Notes: generated by a model from the sequence alone, not told the origin. DNA of 64,000 nucleotides from Actinacidiphila fildesensis (GCF_042652185.1 NZ_JBHSIX010000023.1), one strand, 5' to 3'; shown: positions 1-9,991, numbered from the stretch's first letter. Program-made: numbers and translations.

Positions 1-1884
1 GGCGACGTCCGCCGGCCCGCCGCCCGCCGCCCGCGCCCGCCACGCCCCCCGGCCCCGCTGCGGCTGGGCCGCCCCAGGCCCCGGCTGCGGCTCGTCAGCG
101 TCGCGCTGACGCTGGTGATGCTCGCGTTCGTCGTCCGGCTGCTGCAGGTGCAGGCCGTCGACGCGCCCGCGTACGCGGCCAAGGCCGCCGTCAACCGCTG
201 GGTCTCGCACACCGTCGCCGCCGACCGGGGGACCATCACCGACCGGTCGGGCACCGACCTGGCGACGACCGTCGACGCGTACGACATCACCGCGGACCCG
301 TTCCTGTTCACCTCCGCCCAGACGAAGACCGCGGACGCGCCCGCGCAGGCGGCCGAGCTCCTCGCGCCGATCGTCGGCGGCGACGCCAGGACCATCGCGA
401 AGAAGCTCGCCACCCCGAACTCCCGCTACCAGGTCATCGCCAGGCAGCAGTCCCCGCAGGTCTGGAACCAGATCAAGGACCTCAAGCGGGCGCTGAACGA
501 CAAGGCCGCGAAGACCAAGGGCGGCGGCGGCAGTGTACTGGCCGGCATCTTCAGTGATCCGCACACCAAGCGGATCTACCCCGGCGGCGACCTCGCGGCC
601 GGAGTGATCGGCTTCGTCAACGGCGAGGGCGCCGGCGGCGGCGGTCTCGAGGCGATGCTCGACCAGGAGCTCGCGGGCGAGGCCGGGAAGATCCGCTACG
701 CCCAGTCCAGCGGCCGCCAGGTGCCGACCGCCGGAGTCCAGGAGCACCCCGCCGTGCCCGGCTCGGACGTGCAGCTGACCATCGACCGCGACATCCAGTG
801 GGCGGCGCAGAGCGCCATCACCGCGCAGGTGCAGAAATCCCGGGCGGACCGCGGCTACGTCATCGTCCAGGACACCCGCACCGGCGAGATCCTCGCGATG
901 GCCAACGCCCCCGGCTACGACCCGAACGACCTCACCCACGCCAGCGCCAACGCGCTGGGCAACGCGGCCGTCCAGGACGCCTACGAGCCCGGCAGCGTCA
1001 GCAAGCTGATGTCGATGGCCGCGGTCCTGGACCAGGGCGTCGCGACCCCGGAGACCCACGTCACGGTCCCCGGCACCCTGCCGCGCGCCGACCGGATCTT
1101 CCACGACGACATCGACCACGGCACCTGGTCGCTGACCCTCAACGGGGTGCTCGCCAAGTCCAGCAACATCGGCACGATCCTGGCGACCGGCCAGCTCGGC
1201 AGGACCCAGGCGCAGGCGAACGCGGTGCTGTACTCGTATCTGAAGAAGTTCGGGATCGGCGATCCCACCGGGCTCGGCTTCCCCGGCGAGACCCGCGGGA
1301 TCCTGGCCAAGCCGCAGAACTGGAACGCCTCCCAGCAGTACACGATCCCGTTCGGCCAGGGCCTGTCGCTCAACGCGCTGCAGGCCACGTCGGTCTACTC
1401 GACGGTCGCCAACGGCGGCGTCCGCGTGGAGCCCAGCCTGATCCGCGGCATCACCGGTCCCGACGGCCGCTTCGTACCGTCCGAGGCGCCCAAGACGTCC
1501 CGGGTGGTCAGCGAGAAGACCGCCAAGACGCTGGCGACCATGCTGGAGTCCGTGGTCGGCGACGAACAGGGCACCGGAAACAAGGCGCAGATCGCCGGAT
1601 ACCGGGTCGCGGGCAAGACCGGCACGGCCAACCGGGTGGACCCGGTCACCGGCCGGTACAAGGGGTACACGGCCTCGTTCCTGGGCTTCGCGCCCGCCGA
1701 CAACCCGCGTGTCACCGTCTCCTGCGTGATCCAGAACCCGACCAGCGGCAGCTACTTCGGCGGGCAGATCTGCGGCCCGGTCTTCAAGCAGGTCATGGGA
1801 TTCGCCCTCAAATCCCTGCAGGCCGCGCCCTCGGGCGCGGAGGCGCCGCACCTGCCCGTCGAGTTCGACCCATCGAAGAGGTGA
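1..1884 (+). CDS. ftsI: Peptidoglycan D,D-transpeptidase FtsI (PBP3), 5' partial
   Basis: Septal class B penicillin-binding protein that cross-links peptidoglycan at the division site. The reading frame is open from base 1, so the true start lies outside the window. The visible part has an Arg/Pro-rich cytoplasmic tail, one membrane anchor (about bases 88-150), a dimerisation/pedestal region and a C-terminal transpeptidase domain. Counting from the GTG at 115, the active-site motifs are SVSK (294-297), SSN (349-351) and KTG (501-503), all intact. It opens the division/cell-wall cluster and its stop touches the upstream candidate start of murE. Identity is secure; only the N-terminus is missing. 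Confidence 0.95.
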   Translation, partial: GDVRRPAARRPRPPRPPAPLRLGRPRPRLRLVSVALTLVMLAFVVRLLQVQAVDAPAYAAKAAVNRWVSHTVAADRGTITDRSGTDLATTVDAYDITADPFLFTSAQTKTADAPAQAAELLAPIVGGDARTIAKKLATPNSRYQVIARQQSPQVWNQIKDLKRALNDKAAKTKGGGGSVLAGIFSDPHTKRIYPGGDLAAGVIGFVNGEGAGGGGLEAMLDQELAGEAGKIRYAQSSGRQVPTAGVQEHPAVPGSDVQLTIDRDIQWAAQSAITAQVQKSRADRGYVIVQDTRTGEILAMANAPGYDPNDLTHASANALGNAAVQDAYEPGSVSKLMSMAAVLDQGVATPETHVTVPGTLPRADRIFHDDIDHGTWSLTLNGVLAKSSNIGTILATGQLGRTQAQANAVLYSYLKKFGIGDPTGLGFPGETRGILAKPQNWNASQQYTIPFGQGLSLNALQATSVYSTVANGGVRVEPSLIRGITGPDGRFVPSEAPKTSRVVSEKTAKTLATMLESVVGDEQGTGNKAQIAGYRVAGKTGTANRVDPVTGRYKGYTASFLGFAPADNPRVTVSCVIQNPTSGSYFGGQICGPVFKQVMGFALKSLQAAPSGAEAPHLPVEFDPSKR

Positions 1885-1957
1885 CAACGATCACATCCGA
1901 CGGCGACCGCCCCGGCCGGGACCGGGGGTCTTTTGGCCCCGACCGGGGCCAGCCCGG

Positions 1958-1963
1958 TAACCT
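1958..1963 (+). promoter_or_regulatory. Putative -10 box for a leaderless murE transcript
   Basis: TAACCT ends 7 bases before the GTG at 1971, the geometry of actinobacterial leaderless promoters (TAnnnT, then about 7 bases, then the start codon). A perfect GGCCCC/GGGGCC hairpin (1935-1950) lies just upstream. Inferred, not demonstrated. Confidence 0.4.
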
Positions 1964-1970
1964 CACCGCC

Positions 1971-3527
1971 GTGCCAAAAGCTGATCAGTCCCCCCTCAAG
2001 CAGCCGGGCGCGCCCCGCCCGTCCGCAGTCCGTCCCAAAGCGCTGGCGGAGCTGGCCGCGCGGCTCGGTGCGGAGCCGCCCGCGGACGGCGCCCCCGCCA
2101 CTGGCATCACCCACGACTCCCGGGCGGTCCGCCCCGGCGACGTCTACGCGGCACTGCCGGGCGCCCGCTTCCACGGCGCCGACTTCGCCGTCCAGGCGGC
2201 GGACCTGGGCGCCGTCGCGATCCTCACCGATCCAGCGGGCACCGAGCGTGCCGCGGCCACCGGTCTGCCGGTCCTGACCGTGGACGACCCGCGTGCCCGG
2301 ATGGGCGCGCTGGCCGCCTGGATCTACGACGAACCGGGCGAGGACCTGCTGCAGATCGGCATCACCGGAACGTCGGGCAAGACCACCACCGCCTATCTCG
2401 TCGAGGGCGGTCTGCGGGCCGTGCACGGCAAGGCCACCGGTCTCATCGGCACCGTCGAGTCGCGGATCGGCGACGAGCGGATCAAGAGCGAGCGCACCAC
2501 CCCCGAGGCCACCGACCTCCAGGCGCTCTTCGCCGTCATGCACGAGCGGGGCGTCCGGTCGGTCGTCATGGAGGTCTCCAGCCACGCGCTGGTGCTCGGC
2601 CGGGTGGACGGCGCCGTCTTCGACGTGGCGGTCTTCAACAACCTCAGTCCCGAGCACATGGAATTCCACACGGACATGGAGGACTACTTCCAGGCGAAGG
2701 CGCGGCTGTTCACGCCGCAGCGCAGCCGGGTCGGCGTCGTCAACCTGGACGACGCGTACGGCCGCCGGCTCGTCGCCGAGGCCGGGGTCCCCATCACCAC
2801 GTTCTCCGCCGAGGGGGACCTGGACGCCGACTGGCGTGCCACGGACGTCGAGACCGGCCCGCTGGGCAGCACCTTCACCGTGACCGGGCCCAAGGGCGAG
2901 ACGGCACGGGCCGCCGCCCCGCTGCCCGGCCCGTTCAACGTCGCCAACACCCTCGCCGCGATCACCGCGCTGGTCATCGCCGGCATGGACCCGCAGACCG
3001 CCGCGGACGGCGTCGCAGCCGTCCCCGGGGTGCCCGGCCGGCTGGAAGGTGTCGACGCGGGCCAGCCGTATCTCGCGGTCGTGGACTACGCCCACAAGAC
3101 CGACGCCGTCGAGTCCGTGCTGCGCGCCCTGCGCAAGACCACCGAGGGCCGGATCCACGCCGTGCTCGGCTGCGGCGGCGACCGCGACCAGCACAAGCGC
3201 GGCCCGATGGGCGCCGCCTGCGCGCGGCTCGCGGACACCGCCGTACTGACGTCCGACAACCCGCGCTCCGAGGACCCGCTCGCGATCCTCGCCGCGATGC
3301 TGAACGGAGCAGCCGAAGTACCCGCCCACGAACGCGGGCACGTCATCGTCGAGCCCGACCGGGCCGCCGCCATCGCCATCGCGGTAGCCCGGGCCGAGCC
3401 CGGCGACATCGTGCTGGTCGCGGGCAAGGGCCATGAACAGGGCCAGGACATCGCCGGAGTGGTACGCCCCTTCGACGACCGGGAAGTACTGCGCGCCGCC
3501 ATCGAGAAGGACCAGGAACAGCTGTGA
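1971..3527 (+). CDS. murE: UDP-MurNAc-tripeptide synthetase MurE
   Basis: Adds diaminopimelate to UDP-MurNAc-L-Ala-D-Glu in the cytoplasm. An N-terminal Mur domain is followed by the ATP-binding central domain with a TGTSGKTT P-loop near residues 132-139, then the C-terminal Mur ligase domain with the DNPR diaminopimelate-selecting motif at 429-432. From this GTG it is 518 residues, close to actinobacterial homologues. An in-frame GTG at 1881 overlaps the ftsI stop as GTGA and would add 30 residues of low complexity. I prefer 1971 because of the leaderless-type -10 box before it, but the choice is open. The stop overlaps the murF start. Confidence 0.9.
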   Translation: MPKADQSPLKQPGAPRPSAVRPKALAELAARLGAEPPADGAPATGITHDSRAVRPGDVYAALPGARFHGADFAVQAADLGAVAILTDPAGTERAAATGLPVLTVDDPRARMGALAAWIYDEPGEDLLQIGITGTSGKTTTAYLVEGGLRAVHGKATGLIGTVESRIGDERIKSERTTPEATDLQALFAVMHERGVRSVVMEVSSHALVLGRVDGAVFDVAVFNNLSPEHMEFHTDMEDYFQAKARLFTPQRSRVGVVNLDDAYGRRLVAEAGVPITTFSAEGDLDADWRATDVETGPLGSTFTVTGPKGETARAAAPLPGPFNVANTLAAITALVIAGMDPQTAADGVAAVPGVPGRLEGVDAGQPYLAVVDYAHKTDAVESVLRALRKTTEGRIHAVLGCGGDRDQHKRGPMGAACARLADTAVLTSDNPRSEDPLAILAAMLNGAAEVPAHERGHVIVEPDRAAAIAIAVARAEPGDIVLVAGKGHEQGQDIAGVVRPFDDREVLRAAIEKDQEQL

Positions 3528-4936
3528 TCCCACTCACCCTCGCCGAGGTCGCTGACGCGGTCGGCGGGAGCATGCACGACATACCGGAACCAGGGACGCG
3601 CGTGACGGGCCCCGTGGTCATCGACTCCCGTGAGGTGGTGCCCGGCGCGCTGTTCGCCGCCTTCGCCGGCGAGCGCGTGGACGGCCACGACTACGCGGTG
3701 GGCGCCGTGAAGGACGGAGCGGTGGCGGTACTCGCCTCCCGCCCCGTCGGCGTGCCCGCGATCGTCGTCGACGACGTCGTGGCCGCGCTCGGCGCCCTCG
3801 CCCGGACCGTCATCGCCCGGCTCGGCGCGACCACCGTCGCCCTCACCGGTTCGGCCGGCAAGACCAGCACCAAGGACCTGATGGCCCAGTTGCTGGAACG
3901 GCACGCTCCCACGGTGTGGACACCCGGCTCGTTGAACAACGAGATCGGGCTGCCGCTCACCGCGCTGCGCGCCGAGGAGTCCACCCAGCACCTGGTGCTC
4001 GAGATGGGCGCCCGCGGCATCGGCCACATCCGGTATCTGACGGAGCTGACCCCGCCGCGGATCGGCGTGGTCCTGAACGTCGGCGCCGCGCACATCGGCG
4101 AGTTCGGCGGCCGGGACCGGACGGCCATCGCGAAGGGCGAACTCGTCGAGTCGCTGCCCGCCGCGGAACAGGGCGGAGTGGCGGTCCTCAACGCCGACGA
4201 CCCGCTGGTGCGTGCGATGTCCTCGCGCACCTCGGCCCGCGTCGTGCTCTTCGGCGAAGGGCCCGACGCCGAGGTCCGCGGGGAGAATGTCCGGCTCAAC
4301 GACCGAGGTCAGGCGCTCTTCACACTCCGCACACCCACCGGGTGCGCCGAAGTGACCTTGCGCCTGTACGGTGAGCACCACGTGTCGAACGCGCTCGCCG
4401 CGGCCGCCGTCGCCGGTGAACTGGGCATGCCCGTCGAGGAGATCGCCACCGCGCTCTCCGCCGCGGGAACCCTTTCGCACTGGCGTATGGAGGTCACCGA
4501 GCGGCCCGACGGCGTGACGGTCGTCAACGACGCCTACAACGCGAACCCCGACTCCATGAGAGCCGCTCTGCGCGCGCTCGCCGCCATGGGGCGCGGGCGC
4601 CGTACGTGGGCGGTGCTCGGCGAGATGGCCGAACTCGGTGAGGAGTCCCTCACCGAGCACGACGCGGTCGGGCGACTGGTCGTCCGGCTCAACGTCAGCA
4701 AGCTCGTGGCCGTGGGCGGCTTGGAAGCCGCCTGGTTGGATATGGGCGCCAAGAACGAGGGTTCGTGGGGTGAGGAGTCGGTGCACGTGTCCGACGCGGA
4801 GACGGCGATCGACCTGCTGCGCAGCGAATTGCGCCCGGGGGACGTCGTGCTGGTGAAGGCATCTAGGTCGGTCGGACTGGAGCGCGTGGCGCTGGCGCTG
4901 CTCGACGGCACCGAAGGTGAGGTCGCCGCGCGATGA
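3524..4936 (+). CDS. murF: UDP-MurNAc-tripeptide:D-Ala-D-Ala ligase MurF
   Basis: Adds the D-Ala-D-Ala dipeptide to complete the UDP-MurNAc-pentapeptide. It has 470 residues, with an N-terminal Mur domain, a P-loop GSAGKTS at 109-115 (Lys113), a central ligase domain with the NDAYNANPDSM segment typical of MurF, and a C-terminal Mur domain. The GTG start overlaps the murE stop (GTGA) and its own stop overlaps the mraY start (ATGA), so the three genes are probably translationally coupled. Length and motifs are normal for the family. Confidence 0.95.
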   Translation: MIPLTLAEVADAVGGSMHDIPEPGTRVTGPVVIDSREVVPGALFAAFAGERVDGHDYAVGAVKDGAVAVLASRPVGVPAIVVDDVVAALGALARTVIARLGATTVALTGSAGKTSTKDLMAQLLERHAPTVWTPGSLNNEIGLPLTALRAEESTQHLVLEMGARGIGHIRYLTELTPPRIGVVLNVGAAHIGEFGGRDRTAIAKGELVESLPAAEQGGVAVLNADDPLVRAMSSRTSARVVLFGEGPDAEVRGENVRLNDRGQALFTLRTPTGCAEVTLRLYGEHHVSNALAAAAVAGELGMPVEEIATALSAAGTLSHWRMEVTERPDGVTVVNDAYNANPDSMRAALRALAAMGRGRRTWAVLGEMAELGEESLTEHDAVGRLVVRLNVSKLVAVGGLEAAWLDMGAKNEGSWGEESVHVSDAETAIDLLRSELRPGDVVLVKASRSVGLERVALALLDGTEGEVAAR

Positions 4937-5997
4937 AGCAGATTCTCGTATCCGGTGTGCTCGGTCTCTTCCTGTCGCTGATCGGCACCCCGCTGCTGAT
5001 CCGGCTGCTGGCCCGCAAGGGTTACGGGCAGATGATCCGTGACGACGGTCCGAAGGCGCACCACAGCAAGCGCGGCACTCCGACGATGGGCGGCATCTCG
5101 TTCATCCTGGCGACCCTGGTCGCCTATGCCGCGACCAAGGTCATCACCAGCGAGCGGCCGACCATGTCCGGTCTGCTGGTGCTGTTCCTGACCGCGGGCC
5201 TCGGCCTGGTCGGGTTCCTGGACGACTACATCAAGATCGTCAAGCAGCGGAGCCTGGGCCTGCGGGCCAAGGCGAAGCTGGGCGGCCAGCTCATCGTCGG
5301 CATCGCGTTCGCGGTCCTGGCGCTGAACTTCTCGGACTCGCGCGGCCAGACCCCGGCCTCCACCAAGCTGTCCTTCACCCAGGACTTCGGCTGGACCATC
5401 GGCCCGGTGATCTTCGTCATCTGGGCGCTGTTCATGATCCTGGCGATGTCCAACGGCGTGAACCTCACCGACGGCCTCGACGGTCTGGCCACCGGTGCGT
5501 CCGTGATGGTCTTCGCCGCCTACACCGTCATCGGCGTCTGGCAGTACGGCCAGTGGTGCGGCGCCCCGCTCAGTGCCAACGGCGCCTGTTACGAGGTCAG
5601 GGACCCACTCGACCTGGCGGTCGTCGCCGCGGCCCTGATGGGCGCGTGCTTCGGCTTCCTGTGGTGGAACACCTCACCGGCCAAGATCTTCATGGGCGAC
5701 ACCGGCTCGCTGGCCCTCGGCGGCGCGCTCGCCGGTCTGGCGATCTGCTCGCGCACCGAGATGCTGCTCGCGATCCTCGGCGGCCTGTTCGTCCTCATCA
5801 CGCTCTCCGTCGTCATCCAGGTCGGCTCCTTCCGGCTCACCGGCAAGCGGGTCTTCCGGATGGCGCCACTCCAGCACCACTTCGAACTCAAGGGCTGGAG
5901 CGAAGTCCTGGTCGTGGTCCGCTTCTGGATCATCCAGGGCATGTGCATGGCCATCGGCCTCGGACTGTTCTACGCCGGCTGGGTGGCCGCCTCGTGA
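4933..5997 (+). CDS. mraY: Phospho-MurNAc-pentapeptide translocase MraY
   Basis: Integral membrane enzyme that transfers phospho-MurNAc-pentapeptide to undecaprenyl phosphate, forming lipid I. It is 354 residues with about ten predicted membrane helices. Family hallmarks are visible: the LDDYIKI aspartate pair, the NLTDGLDGLA loop, MGDTGS, and the PLQHHFELKGW histidine loop near the C-terminus. The ATG overlaps the murF stop, and the stop overlaps the GTG of murD. Complete and ordinary for the family. Confidence 0.96.
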   Translation: MKQILVSGVLGLFLSLIGTPLLIRLLARKGYGQMIRDDGPKAHHSKRGTPTMGGISFILATLVAYAATKVITSERPTMSGLLVLFLTAGLGLVGFLDDYIKIVKQRSLGLRAKAKLGGQLIVGIAFAVLALNFSDSRGQTPASTKLSFTQDFGWTIGPVIFVIWALFMILAMSNGVNLTDGLDGLATGASVMVFAAYTVIGVWQYGQWCGAPLSANGACYEVRDPLDLAVVAAALMGACFGFLWWNTSPAKIFMGDTGSLALGGALAGLAICSRTEMLLAILGGLFVLITLSVVIQVGSFRLTGKRVFRMAPLQHHFELKGWSEVLVVVRFWIIQGMCMAIGLGLFYAGWVAAS

Positions 5998-7439
5998 CAG
6001 CGCCGCACCCGGTGGCGACCGAACTGGCGGGCGTCCGCGTCACCGTCGCGGGCCTGGGCGTCTCCGGCGTCCCGGCCGCACGGGCACTGCACGCCCTGGG
6101 CGCCGTCGTCACCGTCGTGAACAGCGGCGACGGCGAGCGGGAGCGGACCGAGGCCGAGGGGCTGCGGGAGCTGGGCGTCACCGTGCGCCTGGGCGACGGC
6201 GACACCCTCCCCGAAGGCACCGGGCTCGTCGTCACCGCACCGGGCTGGAAGCCCACGAGCCCGCTCTTCGCGGCCGCCGAGGCGGCCGGTGTCGAGGTGT
6301 GGGGCGACGTGGAGCTGGCCTGGCGACTGCGGGACGAGAGTGCCGCGCCGTGGCTGGCGGTCACCGGCACCAACGGCAAGACCACCACCGTCCAGATGCT
6401 CGCCTCCATCCTCAAGGCCGCCGGCCTGCGGACCGCCGCCGTCGGCAACATCGGCGTCTCGGTCCTGGACGCCGTGCTCGGCGAGGAGAAGTACGACGTC
6501 CTGGCCGTCGAGCTCTCGAGCTACCAGCTGCACTGGGCGCCCAGTGTCCGGCCGCACTCCGCGGCCGTCCTCAACCTCGCGCCGGACCACCTGGACTGGC
6601 ACGGCTCCATGGAGGCGTACGCCGCCGACAAGGGCCGGATCTACGAGGGCAACCAGGTCGCCTGCGTCTACAACACCGCGGACCCGGCGACCGAGGCACT
6701 GGTCCGCGAGGCCGACGTCGAGGAGGGTGCCCGCGCGATCGGCTTCACCCTCGGCAGCCCCGGTCCCTCCCAGTTCGGCGTGGTGGACGGCATCCTGCTC
6801 GACCGCGCCTTCGTCGAGGGACGGCACAAGAACGCCCAGGAGCTCGCGGAAGTCTCCGACGTCCAGCCGCCCGCCCCGCACAACATCGCCAACGCGCTGG
6901 CCGCCGCGGCGCTGGCCCGCGCCTTCGGCGTCGAACCGGCCGCCGTACGCGACGGGCTGCGCGCCTTCCGGCCCGACGCCCACCGCATCGCCCTCGTGGA
7001 GACCGTCGACGAGGTCGCCTACGTGGACGACTCCAAAGCCACCAACACGCACGCCGCCGAGGCCTCGCTGGCCGCCTACGAGTCCATCGTGTGGATCGCC
7101 GGCGGCCTCGCCAAGGGCGCCACGTTCGACGAGTTGGTCATCAGGTCCGCCCCGCGGCTGCGCGGCGCGGTGCTGATGGGCGCCGACCGCGCGCTGATCC
7201 GCGAAGCGCTCGCGCGACACGCCCCTGAGGTCCCGGTCACCGACCTGGAACGGACCGACACTGGGGCGATGGCCGCGGCGGTGGAGGCGGCGAGGGAGCT
7301 CTCCCGGCCCGGTGACACGGTTCTGCTGGCACCGGCCTGCGCCTCCATGGACATGTTCACCAACTACGGCAAGCGTGGCGAGGCATTCGCCGAGGCCGTG
7401 CGGGCCCTGGTACCCGAGAGCGCGGGGCACGACAAGTAG
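5994..7439 (+). CDS. murD: UDP-MurNAc-L-Ala:D-glutamate ligase MurD
   Basis: Cytoplasmic ATP-dependent ligase adding D-glutamate to UDP-MurNAc-L-Ala. It has 481 residues. A Rossmann-like N-terminal domain (VTVAGLGVSG) precedes the P-loop GTNGKTT at 125-131, the DHLDWHGS segment in the central domain, and a C-terminal domain with DDSKATN and a LAPACASMD end region. The GTG at 5994 forms a GTGA overlap with the mraY stop. The frame stays open further upstream, but that part is antisense-like noise over mraY, so the overlap start is chosen. Confidence 0.95.
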   Translation: MTAPHPVATELAGVRVTVAGLGVSGVPAARALHALGAVVTVVNSGDGERERTEAEGLRELGVTVRLGDGDTLPEGTGLVVTAPGWKPTSPLFAAAEAAGVEVWGDVELAWRLRDESAAPWLAVTGTNGKTTTVQMLASILKAAGLRTAAVGNIGVSVLDAVLGEEKYDVLAVELSSYQLHWAPSVRPHSAAVLNLAPDHLDWHGSMEAYAADKGRIYEGNQVACVYNTADPATEALVREADVEEGARAIGFTLGSPGPSQFGVVDGILLDRAFVEGRHKNAQELAEVSDVQPPAPHNIANALAAAALARAFGVEPAAVRDGLRAFRPDAHRIALVETVDEVAYVDDSKATNTHAAEASLAAYESIVWIAGGLAKGATFDELVIRSAPRLRGAVLMGADRALIREALARHAPEVPVTDLERTDTGAMAAAVEAARELSRPGDTVLLAPACASMDMFTNYGKRGEAFAEAVRALVPESAGHDK

Positions 7440-7498
7440 CCGGGCGTCCCCGCTCCCCAAGTCGTAGACCCCCGGCGCTGTACCACTGGAGGGGACGC

Positions 7499-8890
7499 AT
7501 GACGGCAGACCGTTCCGCCGCCCGCGGCGTGGAACGCCGTTCCCGCGAAGGGGCGGCCCGCGTGCTGCCCGCCAAGCGCGTCGCTGCGGGCCCCGCCAGG
7601 CCCGCCGTACCCGCCCCGGCACGCAAGGAGGCCAGGACCCGGCGGTCCGGCCCCCTGGGGGGCGCACGCAGGCTCCACGACCGCCTCCAGGCGGCCTGGG
7701 ACCGGCCGCTCACCGCGTATTACCTGATCCTCGGCGGAAGCCTGCTCATCACCGTTCTCGGGCTGGTGATGGTCTACTCCGCGTCGATGATCCAGGCGCT
7801 GCGCTACGGCTACCCGTCCACGTACTACTTCCGCAAGCAGTTGCTGGCCGCCGCCATCGGCACCGTGCTGCTGATCTCCGCCGCGCGTATGCCCGTCAAG
7901 CTGCACCGCGCGCTGGCGTATCCGCTGCTGCTCGGCGCCGTTTTCCTGATGTGCCTGGTCCAGGTGCCGGGAATAGGGGAAACGGTCCACGGCAATACCA
8001 ACTGGATCTCTCTCGGCGGGCCTTTCCAGCTGCAGCCCAGCGAATTCGGCAAGCTCGCACTCGTCCTGTGGGGCGCCGACCTGCTGGCCCGCAAGAGCGA
8101 CAAGAACCTGCTGATCCAGTGGAAGCACCTGCTGGTGCCCCTGGTGCCCGTGACATTCATGGTGCTCGGCCTGATCATGCTCGGCGGCGACATGGGCACC
8201 ACGGTCATCCTCACCGCGATTCTCTTCGGCCTGCTCTGGCTGGCCGGCGCCCCCACCCGGTTGTTCGTGGGAGTACTTTCCGGCGCCGCCTTCCTCGCGT
8301 TCCTGGCCATCAAGACCAGCCCCAACCGGATGTCACGGCTCGGCTGCATCGCCGCCAGCGATCCGGGCACCAACGACCAGTGCTGGCAGGCCGTGCACGG
8401 GATCTACGCCCTCGCATCCGGTGGCTGGTTCGGTTCCGGACTGGGCGCGAGTATGGAAAAATGGGGCGAACTGCCCGAGCCGCACACCGACTTCATCTTC
8501 GCCGTCACCGGGGAGGAACTGGGTCTCGCGGGGACGCTGTCGGTTCTCGCCCTCTTCGCGGCCCTAGGCTATGCGGGTATCCGCGTGGCCGGTCGTACGG
8601 AGGACCCCTTCGTCAGGTTCGCAGCGGGTGGCGTGACAACCTGGATCACGGCTCAGGCCGTGATCAACATTGGTGCGGTGCTCGGCCTGCTGCCGATCGC
8701 CGGAGTCCCGCTTCCGCTGTTCTCCTACGGAGGTTCGGCCCTCCTGCCGACGATGTTCGCGATCGGGTTGCTCATCTCCTTCGCTAGGAGTGAGCCCGGG
8801 GCGCGAGCGGCACTGGCCGTGCGCGGACCCGGGGTGATGTCACGGACGATGAGACGGTTCGTCAAAGGACGGCCGTCCGGGAAGCGGTGA
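7499..8890 (+). CDS. ftsW: SEDS-family peptidoglycan polymerase FtsW
   Basis: Division-specific peptidoglycan glycosyltransferase of the SEDS family, working with FtsI at the septum. It has 463 residues: a basic, Ala/Arg-rich cytoplasmic N-terminus of about 70 residues, then about ten membrane helices. The C-terminal portion carries the SEDS pattern with the GVPLPLFSYGGSALLPTM signature. A GGAGGGG ribosome-binding site lies 5 bases before the ATG. A 59-base gap separates it from murD, so it may have its own promoter. Confidence 0.93.
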   Translation: MTADRSAARGVERRSREGAARVLPAKRVAAGPARPAVPAPARKEARTRRSGPLGGARRLHDRLQAAWDRPLTAYYLILGGSLLITVLGLVMVYSASMIQALRYGYPSTYYFRKQLLAAAIGTVLLISAARMPVKLHRALAYPLLLGAVFLMCLVQVPGIGETVHGNTNWISLGGPFQLQPSEFGKLALVLWGADLLARKSDKNLLIQWKHLLVPLVPVTFMVLGLIMLGGDMGTTVILTAILFGLLWLAGAPTRLFVGVLSGAAFLAFLAIKTSPNRMSRLGCIAASDPGTNDQCWQAVHGIYALASGGWFGSGLGASMEKWGELPEPHTDFIFAVTGEELGLAGTLSVLALFAALGYAGIRVAGRTEDPFVRFAAGGVTTWITAQAVINIGAVLGLLPIAGVPLPLFSYGGSALLPTMFAIGLLISFARSEPGARAALAVRGPGVMSRTMRRFVKGRPSGKR

Positions 8891-8896
8891 ATTTCG

Positions 8897-9991
8897 GTGC
8901 ATGTCGTACTCGCCGGTGGGGGGACCGCCGGCCACATCGAGCCTGCGCTCGCGCTCGCCGATGCCCTGCGCAGGCAGGACCCGACCGTAGGAATCACAGC
9001 GCTCGGCACGGAGAAGGGCCTGGAGACCAGGCTCGTCCCGGAGCGCGGTTATGAACTGGCGCTGATCCCGGCCGTTCCGCTGCCACGCCGCCCCACGCCC
9101 GAACTGATCACCGTCCCCGGACGGCTGCGCGGCACCATCAAGGCCGCGGAGCAGATCCTGGAACGCACCAAGGCTGATGTGGTCGTCGGGTTCGGCGGCT
9201 ACGTCGCGCTGCCCGGCTATCTCGCCGCCAAGCGGCTCGGTGTGCCGATCGTCGTCCACGAGGCCAACGCCCGCCCGGGCCTCGCCAACAAGATCGGCTC
9301 GCGCTACGCCCACGGCGTCGCCGTCAGCAGCCCGGACAGCAAGCTGCGCAACGCCCGTTACATCGGCATCCCGCTGCGCCGGACGATCGCCACCCTCGAC
9401 CGGGCCGCCGTGCGCGCCGAGGCACGGGCCTATTTCGGACTCGACCAGAACCTGCCGACGCTGCTGGTCTCCGGCGGCTCCCAGGGCGCCCGCCGGCTGA
9501 ACGAGGTGATCGCCACGGTCGCCCCGCGACTGCAGCAGTCCGGCGTCCAGATCCTGCACGCGGTCGGTCCGAAGAACGAACTCCCGGTCCCCGACAACAT
9601 GCCCGGAATGCCGCCCTACCGCCCGGTTCCGTACATCGACCGGATGGATCTCGCCTACGCGGCCGCCGACATGATGCTCTGCCGGGCCGGCGCGATGACC
9701 GTCGCCGAGCTGTCCGCGGTCGGCCTGCCGGCCGCCTACGTCCCGCTGCCGATCGGCAACGGCGAACAGCGCCTCAACGCCCAGCCGCTGGTCAAGGCGG
9801 GCGGCGGGCTGCTGGTGGACGACGCCGAGGTGACCCCGGACTGGGTCGTCGGCAACGTCCTCCCGGTGCTGACCGATCCGCACCGGTTGTACGAGATGTC
9901 CCGGCACGCCGCCGAGTTCGGCCGCCCCGACGCCGACGACCTGCTGGTCGGCATGGTGTACGAGGCGATCGCCGCCCGCCGGGCAGGATAG
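8897..9991 (+). CDS. murG: UDP-GlcNAc transferase MurG
   Basis: Peripheral membrane GT28 glycosyltransferase that adds GlcNAc to lipid I to form lipid II. It has 364 residues. The N-terminal GGGTAGHIEPALALA glycine-rich loop and the second-domain GGSQGARRLNE loop are both visible, with the UDP-GlcNAc-binding AGAMTVAELSAVGLP segment. The GTG start lies 6 bases after the ftsW stop, consistent with coupled translation. Complete. Confidence 0.95.
   Translation: MHVVLAGGGTAGHIEPALALADALRRQDPTVGITALGTEKGLETRLVPERGYELALIPAVPLPRRPTPELITVPGRLRGTIKAAEQILERTKADVVVGFGGYVALPGYLAAKRLGVPIVVHEANARPGLANKIGSRYAHGVAVSSPDSKLRNARYIGIPLRRTIATLDRAAVRAEARAYFGLDQNLPTLLVSGGSQGARRLNEVIATVAPRLQQSGVQILHAVGPKNELPVPDNMPGMPPYRPVPYIDRMDLAYAAADMMLCRAGAMTVAELSAVGLPAAYVPLPIGNGEQRLNAQPLVKAGGGLLVDDAEVTPDWVVGNVLPVLTDPHRLYEMSRHAAEFGRPDADDLLVGMVYEAIAARRAG

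Noticed and set aside
1752..3533. Minus-strand frame opposite murE
   Set aside because: Antisense of murE. The plus frame has all MurE motifs.
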